The notes beneath the pieces were generated by a model, which had not been told where the DNA came from, did no database searches, and saw only the letters and a program-made list of their open reading frames with translations. The position numbers and the translations under genes were made by a program. A stretch of 64,000 bases of DNA. Origin: Trinickia diaoshuihuensis (GTDB lineage: Bacteria > Pseudomonadota > Gammaproteobacteria > Burkholderiales > Burkholderiaceae). The stretch spans positions 1-64,000 of the forward strand of contig NZ_QUBS01000025.1 in the NCBI RefSeq assembly GCF_003390925.1, written 5' to 3'. Position 1 is the stretch's first letter, and every line of letters begins with the position of its first letter. Below, one piece after another: positions 15,811 to 24,156 of the stretch.

Positions 15811-16577
15811 GACTGGGTCCTAGAATGGGCGTGTGCGGTTTCCCGGTCGATCCGCAGCCGGTACTGGAACGCATCGCCGCGGAAATAAAGGAATTCGTAA
15901 TCGATGGGCCGGCCGGCCGCATCGTGCGTGAGCCGTTCGATGCGAAGCAGCGGGCTGCCGGCTTCGACGCCGAGTGCGGCCGCGATCTCCGCGTCCGCGA
16001 GGATTGCGTCGACGGTCACGTCGGCATGGCCGAGCGGTATGCCGCAGTCGTTTTCGAGAATCAGGAAGATGTCGCGCGTGACGAGGTCGGCGCTCGCGAG
16101 CCGCCTGCCGATCGGCTCGGGGATCCACGTGCATTCAAGCGAGACGGGCTCGCGATTGAGCAGGCGTACCCGGCGAATTTCGACGAGCTCTGATCCTTCG
16201 GCAACGCGTAGGCGCTGCGCTTGATGGCGGTCGGCCTTGATGATGCGAAACGCGCGGACTTGGTTGATGATCTCGTAGCCCGAGCTCGCCATCGCTTCGG
16301 CGAAACCTTGCAGCGACGTGAGGTTTTGCACGGCCTTGGGTTTTGAAACGAACGTGCCCTTGCCGTGCAAGCGAAAGATGAGCCCTTCCTTTTGCAGGTC
16401 GCCCAATGCTTGGCGAACGGTAATCCGGCTGACGCCGAACGTTGCGCACAGCTCGTGCTCGGACGGCATTTGGCTGTGCGGCGCATAGGTGCCGTCGACG
16501 ATTCGCTGACGCAAGGCGTCCTTGATTTGTGCGTAGAGCGGCTGCGGCGCGAGGTGAAGGAGCGGATTGGCGGACAT
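15807..16577 (-). CDS. GntR-family regulator, HutC/UTRA type
   Basis: A 256-residue regulator with an N-terminal winged helix (LYAQIKDALRQRIVDGTY, CATFGVSRITVRQALGDL, FRLHGKGTFV) and a C-terminal UTRA effector domain (LLRIERLTHDAAGRPIDYEF). It heads the operon and its stop overlaps the flavoprotein start, so regulator and enzymes are co-transcribed. A strong palindrome with CTTGT/ACAAG arms begins at the base before its start codon, indicating autorepression relieved by a pathway metabolite. Confidence 0.92.
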   Translation of the reverse strand: MSANPLLHLAPQPLYAQIKDALRQRIVDGTYAPHSQMPSEHELCATFGVSRITVRQALGDLQKEGLIFRLHGKGTFVSKPKAVQNLTSLQGFAEAMASSGYEIINQVRAFRIIKADRHQAQRLRVAEGSELVEIRRVRLLNREPVSLECTWIPEPIGRRLASADLVTRDIFLILENDCGIPLGHADVTVDAILADAEIAAALGVEAGSPLLRIERLTHDAAGRPIDYEFLYFRGDAFQYRLRIDRETAHAHSRTQS

Positions 16578-16603
16578 GCTCGGCTTGTTATGACAAGACG
16601 AGC
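16578..16603. promoter_or_regulatory. operator for the GntR/UTRA regulator
   Basis: A 26-base interrupted palindrome, GCTCG-N-CTTGT-TATG-ACAAG-N-CGAGC, lies directly against the regulator's start codon. HutC-type regulators bind CTTGT-N4-ACAAG-like dyads. Its position over the leader fits repression of the whole eight-gene operon. Confidence 0.75.
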
Positions 16604-16690
16604 CCAGTGTAGTGAGCGGACCGTACGGGACGAACTAACGATTATTGCTATCGATTGCACGCTTTGGGATAACCGCAAGGCGCAAGCCGG

Positions 16691-17014
16691 TCATCCCCTT
16701 ACGCCGGCTACCACGGGTAGCTGTGTCGAGCGCTGCGGGGCCGCCGCGTTTGCCCTCGCGGACAGAGCCGAGACGGGGCTGCCGATGGTTGCGATGGCGT
16801 TCGGGGCGCGGTTGCCCAAGACGAGACTGTCGGCTTGCGCTTGCGCCATCGGCAGCAAAATAACCGCCGCGATGGTGGCCCAAGACGGTGCGCGACGCCG
16901 ATGCGATGGGTCAAGGTTGGTCTCTACCCGCGGTGCCCCTGACGGCTCACGTCCCGCGTGAGCCGTTGCAGCCGATACCTCGGCCTGTGCCGGCCGATGG
17001 CGGATTGCGCTCAT
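16691..17014 (-). CDS. possible small exported protein, doubtful
   Basis: An open frame of 107 codons with an internal hydrophobic stretch ending in AQA (SWATIAAVILLPMAQAQADS) that would look like a signal peptide if translation began later than the ATG at 17014. AGAG lies upstream of that ATG. I see no recognisable domain. A 10-bp perfect hairpin (16942-16966, ACGGCTCACG/CGTGAGCCGT) lies inside its N-terminal coding part, which argues against real coding there. Treat as low confidence; the stretch may simply be intergenic. Confidence 0.25.
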   Translation of the reverse strand: MSAIRHRPAQAEVSAATAHAGREPSGAPRVETNLDPSHRRRAPSWATIAAVILLPMAQAQADSLVLGNRAPNAIATIGSPVSALSARANAAAPQRSTQLPVVAGVRG

Positions 17015-17390
17015 CACTTACTCTTCTCGGATATGCTATGCGTGACCCGCCAAATACCGTGGGGGACGCGACGTCTGCCCGATGAATAAAGCTCGCCGAT
17101 CGCTCGGTCGATCGGATCGATGACTTTATCGACGTCTGGCCTTATTGTCGCAACGCGGGAAGTGAAGCCGGTTTTGATGGAGCGGCGAATCCGTTTGCTG
17201 GAGGGAAAAAGATGAGTCCCTCCCTAAACGACGTTAGTCCCGCCGGCGGAGCCGCTTCAGTGACTGACTAGGACGCGCTCGCACGCGAATAGACGATGGG
17301 AAAGCAACAGTCAATCGGGAAAACGCGTATTTTTTCGTTAATCTTCGGATTAGCTGGCAAAATGTCGCATCCGACTTGCGAATATCCCAC
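17015..17390. other. intergenic stretch before the response regulator
   Basis: No gene or convincing promoter recognised. It includes an AT-richer segment (about 17320-17390) just before the regulator start where its promoter probably lies. Confidence 0.4.
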
Positions 17391-18200
17391 ATGTTGAACA
17401 GTCGTTCCGTTCTGAGCGATGCGCATATTCTGGTCGCCGACGATCAACCCGACCAACTGCGCCTTTTAATCGACATTCTGCGCAGTGCCGGATGCCGGAT
17501 TAGCGTCGCTTTCGATGGATCTCAGGCCTATCAGCGCGCGTTGGCGATTTCGCCGGATCTGATCTTGATGGACGTGCGCATGCCGCGCATGGATGGTTTT
17601 GCGGCTTGCCGCCTATTGGCGGAAACGCCGGAGACGAGGGCGATTCCGATCATTTTCTTGACGGCGGCGGACAGCTTGGACGAACGGCTGGAGGGGCTCG
17701 ACATCGGCGGCGTCGATTACATCGCGAAGCCGTTCGAGCCCGCGGAGGTGCTGGCGCGAGTGCGTGTCCACATCGCCCGGGCAGGCCGGCATCGGCATGA
17801 GCCGCCGCCTGCGGCCGTGGCCGAGACGCCCGGCAACAGCGCCATCGTGCGCGCGGCCATCCGGCACCTCTCCGAACGCTTGAGTGCGCCACCGACGGTG
17901 GAACAATTGGCCCGATTGGTCGGGACCAACGAGAAGCGATTGTCGCGGGCCTTCCGTGAAGAGTTGGGCCAGACGGTCTTCGAATATCTGCGCGGCGAAC
18001 GACTGGCGATTGCCCAGCGGTTGTTGACCACCACCGCGTTGAGCGTCGCCAATATCGCCGAGGAGATCGGTTTTTCGAGCGCGGCCAATTTTGCCACCGC
18101 ATTTCGCGAGCGGTTCGGCGTGACGCCCTCGACCTATCGCGAGGAGCGGCGTGCACAGGACTTCCCGCCGAGCGAGGAGCCGTGCCTTGATCCGACGTGA
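17391..18200 (+). CDS. response regulator with receiver and AraC-type DNA-binding domains
   Basis: A 269-residue protein. The receiver domain spans residues about 12-130 with acidic pocket DDQPDQ, phospho-acceptor Asp61 (LILMDVRMPRMDGF) and conserved Lys (YIAKPFEP). The C-terminal AraC-type double helix-turn-helix spans about 160-255 (LARLVGTNEKRLSRAFREEL, IAEEIGFSSAANFATAFRER). The ATG at 17391 was preferred over an in-frame TTG. It starts only eight bases before the kinase gene, so the two form a two-component pair. Target genes are unknown. Confidence 0.92.
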   Translation: MLNSRSVLSDAHILVADDQPDQLRLLIDILRSAGCRISVAFDGSQAYQRALAISPDLILMDVRMPRMDGFAACRLLAETPETRAIPIIFLTAADSLDERLEGLDIGGVDYIAKPFEPAEVLARVRVHIARAGRHRHEPPPAAVAETPGNSAIVRAAIRHLSERLSAPPTVEQLARLVGTNEKRLSRAFREELGQTVFEYLRGERLAIAQRLLTTTALSVANIAEEIGFSSAANFATAFRERFGVTPSTYREERRAQDFPPSEEPCLDPT

Positions 18201-18207
18201 GGCCGCC

Positions 18208-20484
18208 ATGCGCGCGATCGTATGGCTTCGACTGCTCTTTTTATTGCTGTGCGGTGCGACGGCGGGCGCATTCGCCGCCGTATCGCCGTCGGCCGTGCGG
18301 GAGCCGGCGACCCCGAAGCTCACGCAAGTGCAGGTATTCGAAGATGTCTCGGCGCGGATGCGGCTCGATGACGTCATCGCGTTGCCGGCGGGCAAACCGG
18401 GCGGATTTGTCGCGGTGGAAGACGGGAGCAAACCCGGCTTCTCGCGATCGGTGTGGTGGCTGCGCGCCGTCATCCGTAACGACGGCGGGCAGCAATCGCT
18501 CGTTCTAGCGTTGCGCGAGCCGCGGCTCGAGGACGTCGTGTTTTATTTGGAGCGTGGCGGACGTTGGGAACGCGCGCGCCTTGACGGCGCGTTCCAGGCG
18601 CGTTATCCGACATTGCGATTCACGCTCGGTCCGGGCGAGCAGGCCGGCATCTTGATTCGGGAAGCGGGTGAGGGGCCGCTCGCCTTGCTGCCTCAGCTCT
18701 ATTCGCCGGCCGAATTCGACGCATTGGATCGGCGTGAGACGTTGTGGGGCGGCGCTCTCATCGGCGGCATCATGGCGCTTGCGTGGAGTGCGTTGCTGAT
18801 CGCGTATTTCTCTCGCAGCCGCGCGTTTCTCGCCCTTGCGGGGTTGTGCGTGTGCACCGCGTTGTATGAAGCCGCAATCCGCGGCTTCACAAAACTCTAT
18901 CTATGGCCTAATGCGGTGGATTGGAACGCGCGCAGCGTGCCGATATTCGGATGCACGGCTATCTTGCTGTTCCTCGTTTTTATCCTGAGCATCGCGCGCG
19001 GCGAAAAAACGGCGCTTCCGGCGCGGCGGATATTGCTTGGGTTCGCGATATTGGAAGTCGTCTGCATCGCGGGCTCCGCATTGGGAAGCCTTTATTATTT
19101 CGATCAAGCCGTACTCGCCGTCAACGCGGTGCTCGGCATCACCGAGGTGGGCATCGCGGCGGTGCTGTCGCGCCGGCGTACGCCTACCGCGCGGCTGATG
19201 CTCGTCACTGTCAGTTTCGGTATTTTCAATTTCGGCTTGCATCTCGCGGAATCGCTCGGCTTGTTCGGGCAAGACCTCGCATGGCTCAATTCGGACATCC
19301 ATCCGAATCCGATCGTTGCTGTGACCGGCCTAGCGACGCACTTGGTGGTGCTCGCCGCATGGATCGCCCATGTCGGCCGGCAACGTCAGGCCGCGCGGGA
19401 CGAACTCATGCAATGGCAGGCGAGCGAGCAGGAGCGGTTGCGCGATGAGGTGGCGCAGCGCACGTTGGCGCTGAACGAGGCACTGGCCGACGCACAGGAA
19501 AAGAATCGCCAAAAGATCGAAACGCTCGGTTACGTCAGTCACGATCTGCGCGCGCCGCTCGCGACCATCGCGAGTTACGCCAAGATGTTGCTGGCAGAGG
19601 CCGATCCGCGCCAGAGTTCGTTGATTCTCGCGATCGAGCGCAGCGTGAACTATCAGTTGGGCCTCATCGACGAATTGGTCGGCTATGCGAAGACCGAGTT
19701 GCGGCCATTGGATATCGCGCCGGCGGACACCGATTTGCCCGCGCTGCTGAACGACATCGCGGAGTATTCGATTGCCTTGTGCGGGCAGTTGAACAACCGG
19801 TTCTTTTACCAGGCGCTTAGCTCGCTGCCGCGTTGGGTCAAACTCGACGGGCGCCGATTGCAGCAGGTGCTCCTCAATTTGCTGTCGAACGCTTCGAAAT
19901 TCACACGCGATGGCACGGTCATGATGACGGTGCGCTCGCGCGCCCGGGATGGGCAGTGGCTGATCGGTTTCGAAGTCGCCGATACCGGCATCGGCATGGA
20001 GATCGACGCGAAAACCGATCTGTTCTCGGCGCTTACGCGAATGGAAGCGGTCAACGGCACGACGGGGCTCGGGCTGTTCATCGCCCAGCGCATCGTCGCC
20101 GAGATGGGCGGCGCGCTGCGCGTATCGAGCACGCCGGGCGAAGGCACTTCGTTTTCGTTCGAGATCGTCGTACCGCTCGCCGATGCGTATGCCACCGAAC
20201 GCGTGCCTTATTCGTCATTGATGGCGGGGCCGGCGCCCCGGCGGCGCGCGACGTCGCGCGATATCGATGCGCCGCCCGCGGTCGATCGCCTGACCTTGGC
20301 CGCGCTGGCGAAAGACGGACGCATGACCGATATCGAGCGGTGGATCGATAGCATGAGCGAAGCCGGCCCTGCCTACGCGGCTTTTCTCGCGGAGCTGCGC
20401 CATTGCCTCGACGCATTCGATTTTGCCGCGATCGAGGCGCTGGCAGACATCAACAAGGGGCCGGGCCGCGTTTCAACGGCTTGA
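18208..20484 (+). CDS. 7TM (DISM-type) sensor histidine kinase
   Basis: A 758-residue kinase. A signal sequence and a periplasmic beta-sandwich (7TMR-DISMED2-like, about residues 25-165, with WWLRAVIRNDGGQQSLVLAL) precede seven membrane helices (about 175-395), a coiled coil, a HisKA domain with phospho-acceptor His445 (GYVSHDLRAPLATIASYAK) and an ATPase domain (LLNLLSNASKFT, VADTGIGM, TTGLGLFIAQRIVAEMGG). An extra C-terminal helical tail of about 85 residues follows the ATPase domain. DISM extracellular domains are thought to bind carbohydrates or other small ligands. Start chosen at ATG 18208 after GTGAGG. Its end overlaps the convergent ABM gene by 12 bases. Confidence 0.92.
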   Translation: MRAIVWLRLLFLLLCGATAGAFAAVSPSAVREPATPKLTQVQVFEDVSARMRLDDVIALPAGKPGGFVAVEDGSKPGFSRSVWWLRAVIRNDGGQQSLVLALREPRLEDVVFYLERGGRWERARLDGAFQARYPTLRFTLGPGEQAGILIREAGEGPLALLPQLYSPAEFDALDRRETLWGGALIGGIMALAWSALLIAYFSRSRAFLALAGLCVCTALYEAAIRGFTKLYLWPNAVDWNARSVPIFGCTAILLFLVFILSIARGEKTALPARRILLGFAILEVVCIAGSALGSLYYFDQAVLAVNAVLGITEVGIAAVLSRRRTPTARLMLVTVSFGIFNFGLHLAESLGLFGQDLAWLNSDIHPNPIVAVTGLATHLVVLAAWIAHVGRQRQAARDELMQWQASEQERLRDEVAQRTLALNEALADAQEKNRQKIETLGYVSHDLRAPLATIASYAKMLLAEADPRQSSLILAIERSVNYQLGLIDELVGYAKTELRPLDIAPADTDLPALLNDIAEYSIALCGQLNNRFFYQALSSLPRWVKLDGRRLQQVLLNLLSNASKFTRDGTVMMTVRSRARDGQWLIGFEVADTGIGMEIDAKTDLFSALTRMEAVNGTTGLGLFIAQRIVAEMGGALRVSSTPGEGTSFSFEIVVPLADAYATERVPYSSLMAGPAPRRRATSRDIDAPPAVDRLTLAALAKDGRMTDIERWIDSMSEAGPAYAAFLAELRHCLDAFDFAAIEALADINKGPGRVSTA

Positions 20485-20829
20485 GTTGTCATGCGCTTGC
20501 CTGCTATCGGCCGGCGCCTGCTCGCGCTCCTTCATTCCATAGTCGCGCACGACGCCCGCGATGCGCAGCCGGTAGTCCGCGAAAACGCTCGCGCGTCCTT
20601 GCGCTTGCGCATGACGATGTGCTTCGACGTTGCGCCATTGCGCGACCGCTTGCTCGTCCTGCCAAAACGAGAGCGAGAGCAACTTATTCGGATCGCTGAG
20701 GCTTTGAAAACGCTCGATCGAAATAAAGCCCGGAATATCGGTAAGCAGCGGCTTCAGGCTCGCCGCGATATCGAGGTACTCGTCGCGATGACCCGGGTTG
20801 GGGATGACTTCGAAGATGACGGCGATCAT
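20473..20829 (-). CDS. antibiotic-biosynthesis-monooxygenase (ABM) domain protein
   Basis: A 118-residue ferredoxin-like alpha/beta protein. The pattern IAVIFEVIPNPGHRDEYLDI followed by IPGFISIERFQSLSDPNKLL and SFWQDEQAVAQWRNVEAHR is typical of ABM-domain proteins, which include heme-degrading and quinone-forming oxygenases as well as non-enzymatic members. Its ATG overlaps the P450 stop (ATGA), suggesting they act on the same substrate or are at least co-translated. The reaction is unknown. Confidence 0.88.
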   Translation of the reverse strand: MIAVIFEVIPNPGHRDEYLDIAASLKPLLTDIPGFISIERFQSLSDPNKLLSLSFWQDEQAVAQWRNVEAHRHAQAQGRASVFADYRLRIAGVVRDYGMKEREQAPADSRQAHDNSSR

Positions 20830-22013
20830 GAGGCGTGGCTCCCGATGGAGTTGAAGACGGGTATGCGGCCGTTGGCCGAGGGCTGATAGGTCCAGCGCAG
20901 GTTGGGATTGGCGAAGTCGAAGCCGCTCTGCACGAGCGCGATCGCCACGCCGCAAACGATGGCCCGCGCGATCGCTTCGCCCGGGCAGGCGTGGCGGCCC
21001 GCGCCGAAGCCCGGTAACGGATGCTCGGGACGATCGAGCACGAAGCGCTCCGGCGTGTCGAACCATGCCTCGTCTCGGCTGGCCGCGGCTAGTACGACGA
21101 GCACCGCGTCGCCGGGTTGCAGCGTCGTGCCCTCGATGCAAACCTGCTCCTTCGCGAAACGGCGCGTGTTGTGCACAGCCGGCTCGAAGCGCGCCACTTC
21201 GCGCACGAACGCATGGATATCGGACGGCGATTCGCGCAACCGCGCGGTGAACTCCGCGTGTCTCGCGAGCGTGACGATGGTGTTGCCGATGAGGCCCGCG
21301 GTGGCTTCGAACGTTTGCGAGAACAAACCAAGCAGGTTGGCCACCAATGCGTTAGGCGGCTCGCCGCTCGCTTGGAGCCCGCCCGACACGATCCGTTCAA
21401 GCAACGGCGATGCGCTCGCGCCGGCTGGCGTCAGTGCGTGCAGCTTCGCTTGCAGCGCCGACGCGGCATTATGCGCGCGATCGAGGGCCTCGGGCGGCGA
21501 TCGCGGAGACAAGCACGCTACGAATTGTCGTACGGTCGCCTCCAACGCGTCGTCGGGCGGCAAGCCGACCAGTTCGGCGACGATGCTTACGGGAAGGGCG
21601 AACGCCAGCGCGTCGAGCGGCGCGTCGTGACCTGGCTCGGCGCGCTCGATAAGGGCCGTCGCCTCGCGCCTTGCTGCTTGAAAGACCCCGTCGATACTGA
21701 CGCCGCCGAGCCCTTTGACGAGGGCGCCGCGAGCGGCTCGATGCGCGTCCCCTTCGTTCATGCGAGCCAGCCGCGCAAAGATTGCGCCGGCCGGCGCGCC
21801 GGCAATGGCGTGCGGGACCGGCTCGCCGGCGGGACGCACGGTCAACCGGACATCGTCGAGTACGGTTCTAACCGTATCGGCACGGGCGGCGATCCAAAGC
21901 TTCAAGCCTTCGTCGCGGACGAGCGCGGGCCCTTTGCGCAGCGCGGCATAGTAAGGATAGGGATCGGGATGGGTGACGGCTCGAATGGGATCGGCCGGAA
22001 AGGTTTGCGTCAT
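20826..22013 (-). CDS. cytochrome P450
   Basis: A 395-residue soluble bacterial P450. The heme-binding loop is present (PGFGAGRHACPGEAIAR, with the cysteine ligand), as is the ExxR helix (FVREVARFEPAVHNTRR). The I-helix region (LLGLFSQTFEATAGLIGNTI) has a glutamine-threonine-phenylalanine-glutamate pattern instead of the usual A/G-G-x-D/E-T, which may alter oxygen activation. Start is ATG at 22013 with GAGG five bases before; an upstream TTG is in frame. No ferredoxin gene is adjacent, so the redox partner is elsewhere. Substrate unknown. Confidence 0.9.
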   Translation of the reverse strand: MTQTFPADPIRAVTHPDPYPYYAALRKGPALVRDEGLKLWIAARADTVRTVLDDVRLTVRPAGEPVPHAIAGAPAGAIFARLARMNEGDAHRAARGALVKGLGGVSIDGVFQAARREATALIERAEPGHDAPLDALAFALPVSIVAELVGLPPDDALEATVRQFVACLSPRSPPEALDRAHNAASALQAKLHALTPAGASASPLLERIVSGGLQASGEPPNALVANLLGLFSQTFEATAGLIGNTIVTLARHAEFTARLRESPSDIHAFVREVARFEPAVHNTRRFAKEQVCIEGTTLQPGDAVLVVLAAASRDEAWFDTPERFVLDRPEHPLPGFGAGRHACPGEAIARAIVCGVAIALVQSGFDFANPNLRWTYQPSANGRIPVFNSIGSHAS

Positions 22014-22108
22014 CGATGCCTCGGCAATCAAGTCATGGCACCAGTGTAGACGCCATGCTCGATGCCATGCTTCAGCGCGCGATGAAACGTGCCGGGCGTG
22101 CGCTGCCG

Positions 22109-23020
22109 TTAGCCATCGGTGCGCTTGGGCCGGGCGCCGTTCGATTTCAGCACATCGATCAGACGCGCGAGGGCCGGGTTGTCGTTGGTCTCCTTATAGG
22201 CGAACGAAAGCGGCAATCGCACCGGAAACGACTTTAGCGCGACGAACTTCACGCGCACGGGCGCGCGCGAGCAGTTCGCCGAATTGACGAGCGCGGCGCC
22301 GATACCGGCTGAGACGAGCGAAAGGATGGCCGATTCGGTCGCTTCTTCCTGCGTGACACGCAACGTCAGGCCGGCATCGCGGCACGCGGCGATCAACGTG
22401 TCGTAATACGCGGGATAGACGTGCCGGGGAAAGCAGATGATCGGCACGTCGCGCAGTGCTTCGAGGGAAACCGAACGGTGCTTCGCAAGGGGCCAGTCGT
22501 TGGGCACGGCGAGCACGACCTCGTGCTTGGCGAGCACGAACGTGCGGATACCGGGCGGCGTTGGACCGAATGCGTAGACGAAGCCGGCATCGAGCGAGCC
22601 CGAGGTCAACGCTTCGTACTGTTGCGGCGTGTTCAAGGACGACACTTGGATCGCCAGTTGCGGATAGCTTCGTTGGAGCGACCGTAGGGCATCGGGCACC
22701 GGACCGTCCCAACTCGCGTTGTCGTTGACGCCGAGGCGCAGCGTGCCCGATTCGCCGCTCGCGAAACGTTTGACGGCGCTCGATGCGGCATGTACGGCCG
22801 CTATTGCCTTGCGCGCTTCGTGCAGGTACACCTCGCCGGCCGGCGTCAGCTCGACGCCGCGTGCCAGGCGTTTGAGCAGCGTCGCGCCTAGGATCGACTC
22901 CAAGTCGTGAATCTGCCTTGTAATCGCGGGCTGCGTGATGTTGATGCGCTCCGCCGCCAAGCGAAAGCTGCCCGACTCGGCCACGGCGATGAAGTACCGC
23001 AAATGGCGCAGTTCGATCAT
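22109..23020 (-). CDS. LysR-family transcriptional regulator
   Basis: A 303-residue regulator with an N-terminal winged helix (LRHLRYFIAVAESGSFRLAA, INITQPAITRQIHDLE) and a periplasmic-binding-like effector domain. It sits between the MBL-fold gene, whose stop is four bases upstream, and the P450 gene 95 bases downstream, all on one strand. It probably controls this cluster, either from its own promoter or from the one before the hydrolase. Confidence 0.92.
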   Translation of the reverse strand: MIELRHLRYFIAVAESGSFRLAAERINITQPAITRQIHDLESILGATLLKRLARGVELTPAGEVYLHEARKAIAAVHAASSAVKRFASGESGTLRLGVNDNASWDGPVPDALRSLQRSYPQLAIQVSSLNTPQQYEALTSGSLDAGFVYAFGPTPPGIRTFVLAKHEVVLAVPNDWPLAKHRSVSLEALRDVPIICFPRHVYPAYYDTLIAACRDAGLTLRVTQEEATESAILSLVSAGIGAALVNSANCSRAPVRVKFVALKSFPVRLPLSFAYKETNDNPALARLIDVLKSNGARPKRTDG

Positions 23021-23024
23021 ACTT

Positions 23025-23903
23025 TTACGCGAACCGCCAAACGAAGCCGCCGTGCTCGTCGCGTGCGATGCGTCCGGCCGACGACCCGGCGAAGTGCGAC
23101 GTGAAGACCTGTGCTTCGTGATCGGCCGCGTACTCGAAGATGCGGCGGCGCGAGGCCGACGCCTGGGCCCGATCGGCGCAGAACGACGAACTCCAATCGG
23201 GCTTGAGCACTTGAATCGGATGATGCACGACGTCACCCCAAAACAGCGCGCGTTCGCCCTCCGAGGCGATCTCGATCGACATGTGTCCCACGCAGTGACC
23301 CGGTGTCGGCATGAAGCGAATGCCGGGGAGATAGACTCCGCCGTCGTCGCCGATCTCGTCGGCGAGGCCAGCCCGAATCACGGGCAGCACGCTGTCTTCG
23401 AACACCATCATGCGATTGGCCGCGGCCGGCGTGTCGTAATACGCGCGCTCCGCCGCCGCGAAAACATATCGGGCATTCGGAAACGTCGGCACCCATTCGC
23501 CGTCGACGAGGCGCGTGTTCCACCCCACGTGATCCACGTGCAAATGGGTGATCAGCACGAGGTCCACGTCCTCGGGCTCCACGCCGGCGGCGGCCAAGCG
23601 CGCGAGATACGGCGTATCGAGCTGGTGAAAGATCGCGCCGAACGGACGATCCTTGCCGTTGCCGCAAGCCGTATCCACGAGAATGACTCGACCTTCCAAC
23701 CGAACGACCCACGTATGGACGCTCAATTGCGCCGAGGCGAGCGCCGCATCGGCATGCTCGGGCAAGAGCCATGACGCGTTTGCCTGCCAAACGGTGGGGT
23801 CCAGATCGGGAAAGAGGCGGGCCGCATCGATGCCGAACGTTTGCTCCGTCACGCGCGTGATCGTCGCGGCGCCGACTCGGTACGTGGTTGATTCAGTGGA
23901 CAT
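23025..23903 (-). CDS. metallo-beta-lactamase-fold hydrolase
   Basis: A 292-residue enzyme with the zinc motif HLHVDHVGWN (residues near 112-120), a later histidine in TPGHCVGHMSIEI, an aspartate in FWGDVVHH and a final histidine in TSHFAG. This complement is intact for a two-metal hydrolase of the lactonase/glyoxalase-II type. GGAG precedes the ATG at 23903. It leads the minus-strand cluster with LysR, P450 and ABM. Lactone or ester hydrolysis is the general expectation; the substrate is unknown. Confidence 0.88.
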   Translation of the reverse strand: MSTESTTYRVGAATITRVTEQTFGIDAARLFPDLDPTVWQANASWLLPEHADAALASAQLSVHTWVVRLEGRVILVDTACGNGKDRPFGAIFHQLDTPYLARLAAAGVEPEDVDLVLITHLHVDHVGWNTRLVDGEWVPTFPNARYVFAAAERAYYDTPAAANRMMVFEDSVLPVIRAGLADEIGDDGGVYLPGIRFMPTPGHCVGHMSIEIASEGERALFWGDVVHHPIQVLKPDWSSSFCADRAQASASRRRIFEYAADHEAQVFTSHFAGSSAGRIARDEHGGFVWRFA

Positions 23904-24013
23904 AGCCTGCTCCGGGGGATGGTTGCGCTCGTATCGCTTTCTATCCAAGACTGCTTAGGAAGTACTTTGCCTCATTTCGGTCGATGCCGTCCAATGCATT
24001 TCGATGCGACGAG

Positions 24014-24057
24014 CGATGCCCATCGGGCATCGATTGCACGGATGCCGGACGGGCATC
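24014..24057. promoter_or_regulatory. pair of inverted repeats in a divergent promoter region
   Basis: CGATGCCC-ATC-GGGCATCG (24014-24032) is followed by GATGCC-N5-GGCATC (24041-24057). Both share the GATGCC half-site and lie between the divergent hydrolase and deacylase genes. Candidate operators for a regulator of one or both transcripts; no regulator can be named. Confidence 0.4.
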
Positions 24058-24156
24058 GCGGCTGACATGATTCGGCATTGGAAATATCGGTCTGGTTCTC
24101 CGATAGTCGAGTCTCGACAGGGCACTTCCCACCGTGCCTGCTTTTCGAGGAGACGC

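Noticed and set aside
16942-16966. 10-bp perfect hairpin considered as a terminator
   Set aside because: No T tract on either strand and no gene ends beside it; noted only within the doubtful small open frame.
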